Below are positions 7,539 through 15,848 of a stretch of 23,337 nt of DNA, piece after piece. The DNA lies in IMG/VR virus record IMGVR_UViG_3300035188_000861, positions 1 to 23,337 of that record. One strand, 5' to 3'. Position numbers and translations under genes: made by a program. The notes below the pieces were generated by a model. The model was not told the origin of the DNA, did no database searches, and saw only the letters and a program-made list of their open reading frames with translations. The DNA comes from a virus. Each line of letters opens with the position of its first letter. Position 1 is the stretch's first letter.

Positions 7539-8060
7539 GTGCTGCGGCTGAATCTAGGCAGCGGCAAGAAGCGCCCTCAGGGCTACGTAAACGTCGACCT
7601 GCCGGGCAGCGGCGCGGACGTCGAGTGCGACATCCGCGCGCTGCCGTTCGCCGATGGTGTCGCCGACGAGGTGATGGCGATTCACGTGCTTGAGCACATC
7701 CCGGTGGCCGACGTGGCGGCGGTCGTTGCCGAGTGGGCGCGGGTGCTGGCGCCGGGCGGGCAGATGGTGCTCGAGCTGCCCTGCCGCGAGAAGGTGTTCG
7801 GGTTGATTGCGCAGGGCGTCACCGACCCGCGCCTGGTGCTGTTTCCACTGTACGGCGACCCGCGCACGCACCGCTCGGTCGCTGATGTTCACCGCTGGCT
7901 GTGGTCGAGCGTCGAGGTCGCGCTGCTGATGCGCGACGCGGGGCTGGTCGACGTCACCAGCGAGCAGCCGCAGTTTCACGTCCCGATGCGCGACATGCGA
8001 ATCACCGGAGTCAAGAGTGCCGATCAACACGAAAGCGACGCTACGAACGGCGGTTGCTGA
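7539..8060 (+). CDS. SAM-dependent methyltransferase (class I)
   Basis: I choose GTG 7539, three bases after the previous stop, because it gives the standard N-terminus LRLNLGSGKK...GYVNVDL. This is motif I of class I methyltransferases, here at residues 2-21. An upstream in-frame ATG at 7509 would overlap the previous gene and add ten residues of no visible value. Further motifs are DVECDIRALPF (motif II-like), ADEVMAIHVLEHI (motif IV) and LAPGGQMVLELP (the post-motif strand typical of Methyltransf_11). It has 173 residues, short but complete for the core fold. It closes the glycosyltransferase cassette, so a sugar O-methylation or capping role is plausible but unproven. It overlaps the next gene by 44 bases. 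Confidence 0.85.
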   Translation: MLRLNLGSGKKRPQGYVNVDLPGSGADVECDIRALPFADGVADEVMAIHVLEHIPVADVAAVVAEWARVLAPGGQMVLELPCREKVFGLIAQGVTDPRLVLFPLYGDPRTHRSVADVHRWLWSSVEVALLMRDAGLVDVTSEQPQFHVPMRDMRITGVKSADQHESDATNGGC

Positions 8061-8613
8061 CTACCTGCAGCGCGGCGACTTGAACGTGCACATCGACACG
8101 TTCATCGAACTCGCCACCGCGCGGTTCAGCGACGAGTTGCGCACGCCCGAGATGGAGACGGTCGCAACCACGACGCTTACCGGCGAGTGGACCGCGCTGC
8201 CGACGGACTTTCGCGCGATGCGGCTGCTGGAAGCCGGCGGGCAGATCCTCGAGTACCGCACGGCGTGGCAGCTTCAGCGCATGATCCAGAACGCCGCGCG
8301 CCCGCATGTGCCGGTGTTCAGCATCCAAGACATGCAGTTTCGCGTGTACCCGTTCCCGACGAACTCCACCGTCGAACTCACCTACTACGCAGCACTGCCG
8401 GCGCTGTCGCTGGATGCGTCGAGCAATTGGCTGCTGCTGAAGCGCCCGGACGTCTACCTGCACGCGGCCATCGCTCAGGCGCGGATCTTCCTGCACGACG
8501 ATCAGCGCGTCGTGCTCGCGCAGGGGATGACAGACAAGTACATCGCTGAAGCCAATCGTTCCGCGCGCCACATCGCGATCGGTGCGGCGCCGCTGCAGGT
8601 CAGGGCCGCCTGA
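8017..8613 (+). CDS. Head-to-tail adaptor protein, SU10-like
   Basis: Starts at GTG 8017 with GGAG eight bases upstream. The 198-residue protein has the layout of podoviral adaptors that sit under the portal. An N-terminal helical bundle (LRTAVADYLQRGDLNVHIDTFI, then ATARFSDELRTPEME) is followed by a beta strand with W-x-A-L-P-x-D-F, a recurrent pattern in this family. A second beta region (FRVYPFPTNSTVELTYYAALP) and a helical C-terminus (DVYLHAAIAQARIFLHD) follow. This matches the SU10-type adaptor group found with DUF5309-like capsids, consistent with the capsid gene here. It resumes the structural operon after the sugar cassette. The assignment rests on pattern and context. Confidence 0.8.
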   Translation: MPINTKATLRTAVADYLQRGDLNVHIDTFIELATARFSDELRTPEMETVATTTLTGEWTALPTDFRAMRLLEAGGQILEYRTAWQLQRMIQNAARPHVPVFSIQDMQFRVYPFPTNSTVELTYYAALPALSLDASSNWLLLKRPDVYLHAAIAQARIFLHDDQRVVLAQGMTDKYIAEANRSARHIAIGAAPLQVRAA

Positions 8614-11600
8614 TGGCTACGTACTACTTCGACAGCATCTCGGGCAACGACTCGAATACGGGTGCGTCGTGGGCTCAGGCGTGGCAGGGCGACACCAAGC
8701 AGATCGCAACGTACATCGCCTCGGGCAACATCATCTGGCTACGCGGGTCGTGGTCGAACCAGGTCGGCGGCACGTTCACGGGGCTGTCAGGGTTCGAGCT
8801 GCGCGTGCATCCTGACGACGGCGCGCTGCTGGATTGTCGGACTAGACATAGCTCGGGATGGTCGAACGTCAGCAGCAGCAAGGTCTGGAAGAAGTCATTC
8901 AGCTACCAGACGCACCGGCTGTTCCTTGGCAACGGGCAGGCAACGGGGTTCACGGAAGGCTCGGACGTCGCCAAGCGGCAACTAGTTTCGACGTCGGGGT
9001 CGTGGACGACTACGGCCGCAAGCGACGGGCAAGTGGTGACGGTGCTGGATGCCGGTTCGGTGAACCAGGCGCAATTCTGGTATTGGGACGGCGTGTCGGG
9101 CACGCTGTACGTGCGCTCGACGAACAACAGCACGAACCCCGACACCGCTTATGGCGGGGTATGGACGTGCGACGGGCGCGATACCGGGTATGCGGATCGC
9201 CGCCGCTGGACGCCGTTCGAGTTCGTCAGTTGCACGAGCCTGTACATCGGCGCGGTTGAAATCCGCGGCGCGGTGCGGCCGATGCGGTTGGTCAATTGCT
9301 CGGGGACGGTGAGCCCGTTCGTGACCGACTTCCCGCATTACCAGTGGGAGACCCTTGCGCTGTACGGCTCCAGCAGCGGCTCACGCCCAACGCTGACTGT
9401 CGAGTCGCCCCAAGTGCTGATGCGCCGTCCGAACTTCACGGACGACATCATGCAGTCCAACAACGGCGGCAACTTTGACGACGGGAACGGGCAGCGCCAG
9501 CAAGGCGGCGCGGATTGTGTGGTGCTGGCCGATCGCTGGCAGTCGCTGTCCATTTACGGCGGCACGGTGCAAGGCAGCGTCCACGGCGCAATTGCGTCGC
9601 AGTGGTATCACGGGCTGGACGTGGCCGGCACGGTGCTGATCCGCGGCACGTACATCGATTCAAGGCTGGGGCGCTATGCGCGCGGGCTGAATCTGCAGCA
9701 CGCGTCCGGAAAGACGATCAACGCGATCACGTTCGAGCGCATCACTGTCGACGCGCAGAACATTAGCTCGCAAGTGAATATGTCGAACCTGACGATACGG
9801 GACTCGGTGTTCCGCAACGGCAGGCTGGGTTGGTTCTCGACTGACGGCTCGACCCCGACGTACATCGACAAATACGACCCGACGTTCAACAGCGCCTCGA
9901 GGTGGCGCAACTCGCACGCGCTTGACGTGTCTCGAATCGACGGCAATGCGATCTTCGGCGGGCCGATGACGTTCGATAACATCGTGTTCGCGGGACAGCA
10001 CGATGCAGTATTCGCGTATGTGCATTACGGCAGCGGCCAGAACTCGCTCGACACGCGGGTTCGCAATTGCTGGTTCATCCGAAACCCGGCGCTAGCGGGC
10101 GCACTGCTGGGCGATCGCGTGTTCTGGAACGACAACGAGCCGTATAGCATCACGTTCGAGAACAGCAACAAGCACAGCGGCTACTCGACGGTGCCTAGCG
10201 GCACGACGACGATGAGCGCGGCCGAGGTGACGCTGTACAGCGCTCGTGCGCAGGTCTCCTCGTTCACGTTTGCGCCGACCGCAGCGACGGTGACGGCGGG
10301 CGGATCGCAGGCGGTGACGGTGACCGCGCGCAACAACGTGGGCGCGGCAGTAGCGGACTTCGCGGGCCTAGCGACTACCTCGTCTGCGTCCGGAGTGGCA
10401 ACGGCCACGGCGCCGACGACGCCGACGGGTGCGACGGGCCAGGTCGCGATGACGGTCGACGGTGTCGCGAACGGCACCGCGACGATCACGCTCAATGCGC
10501 TGATGGGCGCGGCGTCGTCCACGCTTCCGGTAACGACGGGCAGCGGTGTCCCGACTGGCGTGCGGGTGCTGCAGTCGGCCATTGCTACGGCCGAGGCGGC
10601 GGCGTCGGTGTCGTGTTCGATGTCGGCGCTGTCGACGAACAGCAAGCTCTACGCGTTTGCTGGCGGCTATCTAGACGGGGCGACCGGCGTGACGATCACC
10701 GACTCGCGCAGCCCCGCAGCGACATGGACGGCCATCGACGGCGGGTTTCATACCGGCGGCACATCGACCAGCATCGGCATCTTCGCGCTGTCCAGCCCGA
10801 TATCTTCCGGCACGCCGTCGATCACGGTAACCGCGACGCCGACAAAGTCGCCAGCCGCGACGAATGCGTATATGTCGCTCATCCTGGTCGAAGTGGCCGA
10901 CGCGGGGACGGTGCAGGCAAATGCCTTTGCGATCGGGCAAAGCGCGACGCCGACGGTCGATCTGCCGTCGATCACTGCGCCCGCGCTCGTACTGGCTGGC
11001 ACGGGGCAGTCTGGCGTAGGAGCGCCCATCATCGCGCCCGGTACCGGCTTTACCCTGCTGCAAGTCAAGTACGCCAACGCCGGCATTGGCGTGCAGTCGA
11101 AGAAGGTGAGCGCCACCGGCCAGAACGACCCAACGTTCTCGCTGATCTCGACCGTCGATGGGGTCGCGTCGTCTACCATCGAATGGCCGGCCGTAGCGTT
11201 TGCGCTGAACGAATCGATCCTGACGGCGCCTGCGATCACGACGAACACGCTCGCGGGCGCGACGACCGGGGTGGCGTACTCCGCGACGCTGACCGCGACT
11301 GGCAGCGCAACGATCACGTGGGCGGTGACGGCTGGGGCCTTGCCCGCAGGGTTGTCGCTGGCCGCCAGTACGGGCGTCATCAGCGGCACGCCGACGACAG
11401 TCGAGACAGCGTCGTTTACGGTGAGCGCTACAAACGGCGCGGGCGTTGCGGTCAAGGCGCTATCGATTGCGGTCGCGGTTCCGACGACCGCGCCTGCCAT
11501 CACGACCGCCTCGCTGCCTAACGGGCAGGTTGGCGTGCTGTACACGCAGCCGCTTGCAGCGACGGGCACCGCGCCGATTACCTGGGCAATCACTAGCGGC

Positions 11601-11855
11601 ACGCTGCCGCTCGGGCTGGCGCTGAACACCAGCACCGGGGTTATCAGCGGCACGCCGACAACGGCTGGCACGTCGCCGTTTACGGTGCAGGCGTCGAACT
11701 CGGTTTCTACTGCGGCAGCCGTGCTCTCAATTGCGGTCGCTGCCGCGCCTGAGCCACCGCCGCCGACGCCCGAGCCGCCGCCGTTACAGGGCCAGTGGAC
11801 CCGTGTGCCGCGTGACGCCGAGGTGTGGATTCGAGTGCCGAGGGACGAGCCGTGA
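8613..11855 (+). CDS. Large tailspike/fibre: beta-helix, Ig-like domains, tandem C-terminal motif
   Basis: The ATG overlaps the preceding stop (TGATG). The 1080-residue product starts directly with a beta-helix opening (YYFDSISGNDSNTGAS, residues 4-19). This runs to about residue 535 with short strands and many Asn/Ser/Thr. A bacterial Ig-like segment follows (about 547-645: FTFAPTAATVTAGGSQAVTVTA). Next is a beta-sandwich-like region (about 648-865). Two tandem putative-Ig (He_PIG) domains (about 872-958 and 960-1045) come next, then a Pro/Glu-rich linker (about 1048-1060) and a duplicated 10-residue motif at the C-terminus. Unlike most spikes there is no separate N-terminal anchor, so the C-terminus may attach it to the virion. 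It probably recognises host surface glycan or carries several adhesion modules. Confidence 0.85.
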   Translation: MATYYFDSISGNDSNTGASWAQAWQGDTKQIATYIASGNIIWLRGSWSNQVGGTFTGLSGFELRVHPDDGALLDCRTRHSSGWSNVSSSKVWKKSFSYQTHRLFLGNGQATGFTEGSDVAKRQLVSTSGSWTTTAASDGQVVTVLDAGSVNQAQFWYWDGVSGTLYVRSTNNSTNPDTAYGGVWTCDGRDTGYADRRRWTPFEFVSCTSLYIGAVEIRGAVRPMRLVNCSGTVSPFVTDFPHYQWETLALYGSSSGSRPTLTVESPQVLMRRPNFTDDIMQSNNGGNFDDGNGQRQQGGADCVVLADRWQSLSIYGGTVQGSVHGAIASQWYHGLDVAGTVLIRGTYIDSRLGRYARGLNLQHASGKTINAITFERITVDAQNISSQVNMSNLTIRDSVFRNGRLGWFSTDGSTPTYIDKYDPTFNSASRWRNSHALDVSRIDGNAIFGGPMTFDNIVFAGQHDAVFAYVHYGSGQNSLDTRVRNCWFIRNPALAGALLGDRVFWNDNEPYSITFENSNKHSGYSTVPSGTTTMSAAEVTLYSARAQVSSFTFAPTAATVTAGGSQAVTVTARNNVGAAVADFAGLATTSSASGVATATAPTTPTGATGQVAMTVDGVANGTATITLNALMGAASSTLPVTTGSGVPTGVRVLQSAIATAEAAASVSCSMSALSTNSKLYAFAGGYLDGATGVTITDSRSPAATWTAIDGGFHTGGTSTSIGIFALSSPISSGTPSITVTATPTKSPAATNAYMSLILVEVADAGTVQANAFAIGQSATPTVDLPSITAPALVLAGTGQSGVGAPIIAPGTGFTLLQVKYANAGIGVQSKKVSATGQNDPTFSLISTVDGVASSTIEWPAVAFALNESILTAPAITTNTLAGATTGVAYSATLTATGSATITWAVTAGALPAGLSLAASTGVISGTPTTVETASFTVSATNGAGVAVKALSIAVAVPTTAPAITTASLPNGQVGVLYTQPLAATGTAPITWAITSGTLPLGLALNTSTGVISGTPTTAGTSPFTVQASNSVSTAAAVLSIAVAAAPEPPPPTPEPPPLQGQWTRVPRDAEVWIRVPRDEP
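11228..11753 (+). repeat. Tandem He_PIG-type Ig-like repeats in the large spike
   Basis: Two coding repeats with an 88-codon period each contain the pattern PAITT...G..Y...L.ATG...ITWA...G.LP.GL.L...TGVISGTPTT. An identical 17-base core (11379-11395 and 11643-11659, exactly 264 bases apart) encodes the ISGTPT part. Such domains are common, easily exchanged decorations on phage surface proteins. Confidence 0.85.
11796..11852 (+). repeat. Duplicated W-x-RVPRD motif at spike C-terminus
   Basis: Residues 1062-1071 and 1072-1080 read WTRVPRDAEV and WIRVPRDEP. This is a 10-residue tandem repeat placed after a proline-rich linker at the very end of the protein. It looks like a short docking tag, but that is inference. 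Confidence 0.8.
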
Positions 11856-13309
11856 CGCCGAACATTTCCCTTGTTGCGTGGGCGCCGGATGCAGACCCGA
11901 CGCAGCCGGGCGTGCTGACCGATGTCGAGAACATGCTGCCGACGCGGCGCGGGTATGCGTCTGAGCCGGGCCTAGACGACTCGTCGTCCTACTCGCTGTC
12001 GCTGGGGACTGCGCCGGCCGGAGCGGCAACGCTCACGTACAACGCCGGAACGGTGCCGTTCGTGGCGACGTCGCTGACGCTGACGGGGTTTGTCGGCGGC
12101 ACGTGGTCGACGCTCAATCGCACGACGCCGGCGTACACCGCTGCATCGGCCGACACCCCGTGGCAATTTGCGTCGTTCTCGACGCCGTCGAACGGAATCA
12201 TCGCGCTGGCCGTGCAGGCGCAGAACATCCTGCAGGCGAAAGCGGATTCGACGGCTGGGCCGTTTGCAAACGTGACGGCGGCCCCGTCTGCAAGCTGCAT
12301 CGCCACGCAGCGCGGCTTTGTGCTGCTCGCGAACTACACAACGGGCGGCACGACCACGACCGACGGCTGGATCTGCTCGGCGCTAGAGGACCACACCGAC
12401 TGGACGCCGGACATTGCTACGCAGTCTGCGTCGGGGCGTCTGACTGCAACGCCGGGCGAGATCGTGCGGTTGGTGCCGTTCCGGGACTATGTGGTCGCCT
12501 TCAAGCGGTACTCGATGTATCGCGGTACGTACGTGGGAGCGGCCGACAACACGTGGTCATGGCCGGTGGTGAGCCGCTCGGTTGGGCTGGTGTGGCATGA
12601 CGCTGTGTGCGAAGCCGATGGGGTGCTCTACTGGCTCGGGTTCGACGGCTTCTACCGGTACGGTGGCGGCGAGGTGCTGCCCATCGAGTCGGCCCCGTGG
12701 GAATGGCTGCAAGCGACGTTCTCCAATACGGCGTTCTTGGATTACCGACAGCAGTGCGTGTACGACGGCGCGCAGCGTGTCGTGCGGTGGCAGTTGTACT
12801 ACCCCATCGCGGGCACTACGCAGAAGCTGCAGCTTACGTATCACCCCGACACCGATCGGTGGGGTAAGCGCCTGACGCCGGATCTTGGCGCGATGTTCGC
12901 GTTGCCTAACGTGAGCGTCTTCACGTCGCCGAAGGGCGTGAAAGTCTGGACGCCTGGTGTCGGCTACTTGCTCAAGGACGGGGCGAATCACGTGCTGTCG
13001 ATTGCGCGTGAGACCGCAGACCCGGGCGTGTCGTCGGTGACGACCGGCGACATTGGCGACGATGAGCAGGTGTTCGCGCTGACTCGAGTGCGCGCCCGGT
13101 ACACGACCTTTAACGGCGCCGGCGTCGCGACGCATTACTACCGGATGAATCTGGACGAGCCGCTGACGACGGGTGCAACGTCTTTTCGGATCGACGGCAA
13201 ATTTGACTTCACGCATTCCGCGCGCTGGCATCGGGTGAAGTTCTCGCATACGGACTTGAGTGAGATTACGGGCTTTCGAGTTGAGACACCGCAGGCGGGC
13301 AAGCGATGA
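11852..13309 (+). CDS. Tail nozzle / DNA-stabilisation-like protein
   Basis: I choose GTG 11852, which overlaps the spike stop (GTGA). The in-frame ATG at 11825 would sit inside the spike's C-terminal repeat. The 485-residue product begins VTPNISLVAWAPDADPTQPGVL, the usual opening of podoviral nozzle or packaged-DNA-stabilising proteins. It continues with repeated beta-propeller blades: GWICSALEDHTDWTPDIA, FRDYVVAFKRYSMYRG, then CEADGVLYWLGFDGFYRYGGG at about residues 250-272. Proteins of this type form a six-fold propeller ring under the adaptor. The gene lies three genes behind the adaptor in the late operon, consistent with that role. Confidence 0.8.
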   Translation: MTPNISLVAWAPDADPTQPGVLTDVENMLPTRRGYASEPGLDDSSSYSLSLGTAPAGAATLTYNAGTVPFVATSLTLTGFVGGTWSTLNRTTPAYTAASADTPWQFASFSTPSNGIIALAVQAQNILQAKADSTAGPFANVTAAPSASCIATQRGFVLLANYTTGGTTTTDGWICSALEDHTDWTPDIATQSASGRLTATPGEIVRLVPFRDYVVAFKRYSMYRGTYVGAADNTWSWPVVSRSVGLVWHDAVCEADGVLYWLGFDGFYRYGGGEVLPIESAPWEWLQATFSNTAFLDYRQQCVYDGAQRVVRWQLYYPIAGTTQKLQLTYHPDTDRWGKRLTPDLGAMFALPNVSVFTSPKGVKVWTPGVGYLLKDGANHVLSIARETADPGVSSVTTGDIGDDEQVFALTRVRARYTTFNGAGVATHYYRMNLDEPLTTGATSFRIDGKFDFTHSARWHRVKFSHTDLSEITGFRVETPQAGKR

Positions 13310-13551
13310 GCCGCATCAGCGTCGAGGGCCGGATTGAGAGCCTGCCCGTCGAGGTGCAAGAGGTTCTGCGCGACATCGTGCGCGAGTTGAACGACATCCG
13401 CCGTCGCGTGCAGCGCGGCGAGGGCGATCCGGACGGCGTCATCACTGGGGTTCGCGGCGACATCTGGCAGCGCACGGACGGGGGTGGTGGCACCACGTTG
13501 TACGTGTTTGAAGGGACAGACGGGGCGCTTACCGGGTGGACCGCGCTCTAA
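13306..13551 (+). CDS. Small tail-associated protein with fibre-type C-terminal domain
   Basis: Starts at ATG 13306 in an ATGA overlap. Residues 1-36 form a charged helix (RIESLPVEVQEVLRDIVREL, likely coiled coil). Residues about 39-81 have the pattern GDPDGVITGVRGDIWQRTDG, then GGTTLYVFEGTD...TGW. This is a short domain I recognise at the C-terminus of many phage tail-fibre and tail-associated proteins. Alone with a coiled coil, it could be a trimeric tail component or a fibre tip/adaptor. The TAA (13549-13551) overlaps the stop codon of the opposing HNH gene. Confidence 0.8.
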   Translation: MSRISVEGRIESLPVEVQEVLRDIVRELNDIRRRVQRGEGDPDGVITGVRGDIWQRTDGGGGTTLYVFEGTDGALTGWTAL

Positions 13552-14216
13552 TGGTTCAGCCGGCCGATACGAGTGCGCGTCGGGCGAAACAGCCGCTCGC
13601 CGGTGTCTCCGCGTCGGATGCGGTTTTCCAGTGTCGCGTACGTGACGCCGATCAAGTCCGCAACGTCTGCCATTGGAAGTTGCTGGCCTTTGTACTCAAG
13701 ATAAAGTGTCCCTCTCTTGTTCCTTGCTTGCTGCGCTCGCGTCGCCCAACGACAGTTCCCGGGCGCGTAGTCTCCGTTAACGTCGATGCGATCAAGGGTG
13801 TGAGCGGCACTCGGGCGTGGACCCATGTCGGCGTAGAAGTTTGCGAATTGCTGCCAGCGTTCGCAGATGGCAATGCCTCGCCCGCCGTAGTTTTGAAAAT
13901 CTTGGTAGGACGCTTTTGTGCAGCGTTCGCGCATCTTCGCCCAAATGTTGTACTCGGGCGCATTTCTCATGCCATGCGTGGTATTCGCTGCCTTCAGGAT
14001 CTCGGCGATAGCGCAGCCGCACGACTTGATGCGCCCGGCTCGCAAGCTGGTGCCGAGGACGCGCTTTTCGGTGCCGCAGTCGCAGCGAACTCGCCAGCAA
14101 AACTCGGCTCGATACTTGCCTTCGGTGTGGAGCACGACGAGGCGGCCGAAACGCCGGCCCGTCATGTCGATGAATCGGTGGTGCGGCTTCTTGCCGCTAT
14201 GATTCGAGTCAGCCAT
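13548..14216 (-). CDS. HNH-like endonuclease with zinc finger and C-terminal HTH
   Basis: The true start is the ATG at 14214-14216, with GAGAGG seven bases before it. The open frame further upstream is antisense of the next gene. The 222-residue protein has an N-terminal GRRFGRLVV segment and a four-cysteine zinc site (C45, C47, C66, C68). A central nuclease-like domain contains NYGGRGIAICERW (109-121), LDRIDVNGDYAPGNCRWAT (141-159) and Q-x(3)-NKR, the pattern of phage-borne HNH-type intergenic nucleases. A C-terminal helix-turn-helix (MADVADLIGVTYATLENRI, about 182-200) would bind DNA. It runs against the structural operon and is less GC-rich (about 53-57% in lines I counted) than its neighbours, suggesting independent acquisition, perhaps as a homing-type element. 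Confidence 0.85.
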   Translation of the reverse strand: MADSNHSGKKPHHRFIDMTGRRFGRLVVLHTEGKYRAEFCWRVRCDCGTEKRVLGTSLRAGRIKSCGCAIAEILKAANTTHGMRNAPEYNIWAKMRERCTKASYQDFQNYGGRGIAICERWQQFANFYADMGPRPSAAHTLDRIDVNGDYAPGNCRWATRAQQARNKRGTLYLEYKGQQLPMADVADLIGVTYATLENRIRRGDTGERLFRPTRTRIGRLNH

Positions 14217-14248
14217 TGCCGAACCTCTCAACAGGTTGGTGGTGGTCA

Positions 14249-14291
14249 GAGGCCCGACAGCGTTGGCGCGCTGATCGGGCCTCGTCATTTT
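14249..14291 (+). terminator. Long hairpin, terminator-like, between HNH and ejection genes
   Basis: GAGGCCCGACAGCG (14249-14262) pairs with CGCTGATCGGGCCTC (14269-14283), giving 14 pairs with one bulged A and a 6-base loop, followed by GTCATTTTAC. The downstream GTCATTT resembles the tail of the hairpin at 2230. On the plus strand it could end transcripts coming from the tail genes. On the minus strand it would form a structured leader just upstream of the HNH gene. Confidence 0.7.
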
Positions 14292-14330
14292 ACAACGGGT
14301 AATTGGGACTCTTTCGGGATGGGTAGCTAA

Positions 14331-15848
14331 ATGACCAGAGACGAATTGCTGGCGCTCTACAACCAGCGGTTGGCGGCCGGCGCGACGCTGTACGACCCGG
14401 AGCAAGGTTCCTTTACGGACTCGGGGCAGTACGTCGCCAACCCAAACGCGCCAAGCCCGGGCGTCTATCTGGACGACGGTAGGTTCATCAGTCGCGGGCC
14501 GGATGGGACGCTGATGCTGGGCCAACTGGACGGCGACAAGCGCACGGTTGGCACGACATACAGTCCCGATGGCACGACCGCGCCGTATGACTTCACGGGC
14601 CGGGGGTTGGACTACACCGTGCCGCTGATGATTGCGGCGTTCGGCGCTGGTGGGTATGGGCTCGATCAACTCGGGCTGCTTGGCGGGAGTGCCGCCGGAG
14701 CAACCAGCGCAGCACCAGCGGCTGCCGCGGCTACTGCGAGTCCGGCGGCTGCTGCGCCGGCCGCGGCTGCGGCACCGACTGCGGCGGGAGCGGCTGGGGC
14801 TGCGGGAGCGGCCACGCTGCCGCTCGTGGACGACTGGGCGGCGAACAACAGTCTGCTGTCTACCAACCCGCTGGCGATTACGCCCGGCGCGCCGTTCTCG
14901 CTTACCGGCACTGGCGGTGGCATCGACTACGCGCGCTTGCTGTCCAATCCTGCGCTGCTTGCTGCGGGCGCAGGCGCGCTTGCAGGCATTGCCGGCAATG
15001 GCGACATCACCAGTTCGCAGATGCAGACGGGCACTTCGTCGGGCAGCGCGAACACGACGGGCGGGCAGGCGGGCACGACGGCCACGCAATCCATGCAGGG
15101 ACTTGCGCCGTGGCTGCAGGGCTACGCGCAGGACTACGTCGGCCGCGCGCAGCAGCTCGCCAACGCGCCGACGAGCAACCAGTACCTGGACCGCGCCGGA
15201 AGCCTGCTGATGGGCTCGGCGGATGATCCGCTGGTGCAGGCGGCTCGCGCGCAACAGCAGGCGGTGATCGGCGGCGGGATGCTCAACGCGAACCCGTACG
15301 TCGACCAAGTTGCGCGCGGGATCGGCGAGCGAATGGGCGATGCGTACGCGGTCGGCACCCGCGCAAACACCGCGGGCCGGTTTAACAACGACGGCAACAG
15401 CGTGGCGGCCAAGTCGGCGTACGGCCAGACCAACTTTCTGAACGACCGCGCGTTCGGCGACTCGCTCGGGCAAGCGATGTCGGGCTTGTACATGGGCAAC
15501 TACAACACCGAACGCGCGGCGCAGGACGCGGCGTCGCGTAACTCGCTGGCGTTCGGCAGCTACGGCCAGCAGGCGGCGAACAGCTTGTCGAACTTCGGGC
15601 AGCAGGACTGGATGCGGCCGATCCTGCAGAACCAAGCATACGGGCAGGCGATCAACCCGGCGTTTGGCTCGCAGTCGAACGCGACGGGTAACACCGCGCA
15701 GAACAGTTGGCAGAACCTGCTGTCGAACAACCAGACGGCCAACCAGACGACGTCTACCGTGCAGGCTCCCAACAATTGGATGGCCGGAACTGGCGGGGCG
15801 CTGTCGGCGCTGTCGATCTACAACATGCTGCAGCCCCGGAGGCCGTGA
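14331..15848 (+). CDS. Internal virion / ejection protein candidate, Ala-rich
   Basis: 505 residues from ATG 14331; the ribosome site is weak. The N-terminal 90 residues look like a small beta-rich domain (GVYLDDGRFISRGPDGTLM). Residues about 95-168 form a long hydrophobic, Ala/Gly/Pro-rich segment starting YTVPLMIAAFGAGG. A second short one follows (LLAAGAGALAGIAG, about 208-221). The rest is Gln/Asn/Ala-rich and helical. Proteins of this type, encoded after the nozzle gene, are carried in the head and ejected into the host envelope with the DNA. No lytic transglycosylase motif is seen. Function is inferred from composition and position, followed by two similar genes. Confidence 0.7.
   Translation: MTRDELLALYNQRLAAGATLYDPEQGSFTDSGQYVANPNAPSPGVYLDDGRFISRGPDGTLMLGQLDGDKRTVGTTYSPDGTTAPYDFTGRGLDYTVPLMIAAFGAGGYGLDQLGLLGGSAAGATSAAPAAAAATASPAAAAPAAAAAPTAAGAAGAAGAATLPLVDDWAANNSLLSTNPLAITPGAPFSLTGTGGGIDYARLLSNPALLAAGAGALAGIAGNGDITSSQMQTGTSSGSANTTGGQAGTTATQSMQGLAPWLQGYAQDYVGRAQQLANAPTSNQYLDRAGSLLMGSADDPLVQAARAQQQAVIGGGMLNANPYVDQVARGIGERMGDAYAVGTRANTAGRFNNDGNSVAAKSAYGQTNFLNDRAFGDSLGQAMSGLYMGNYNTERAAQDAASRNSLAFGSYGQQAANSLSNFGQQDWMRPILQNQAYGQAINPAFGSQSNATGNTAQNSWQNLLSNNQTANQTTSTVQAPNNWMAGTGGALSALSIYNMLQPRRP

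Noticed and set aside
13536-14330. 264-codon plus-strand frame opposite the HNH gene
   Set aside because: It is the exact antisense of the HNH coding region, has no ribosome site and no recognisable features. The minus frame has zinc and HNH-like motifs.
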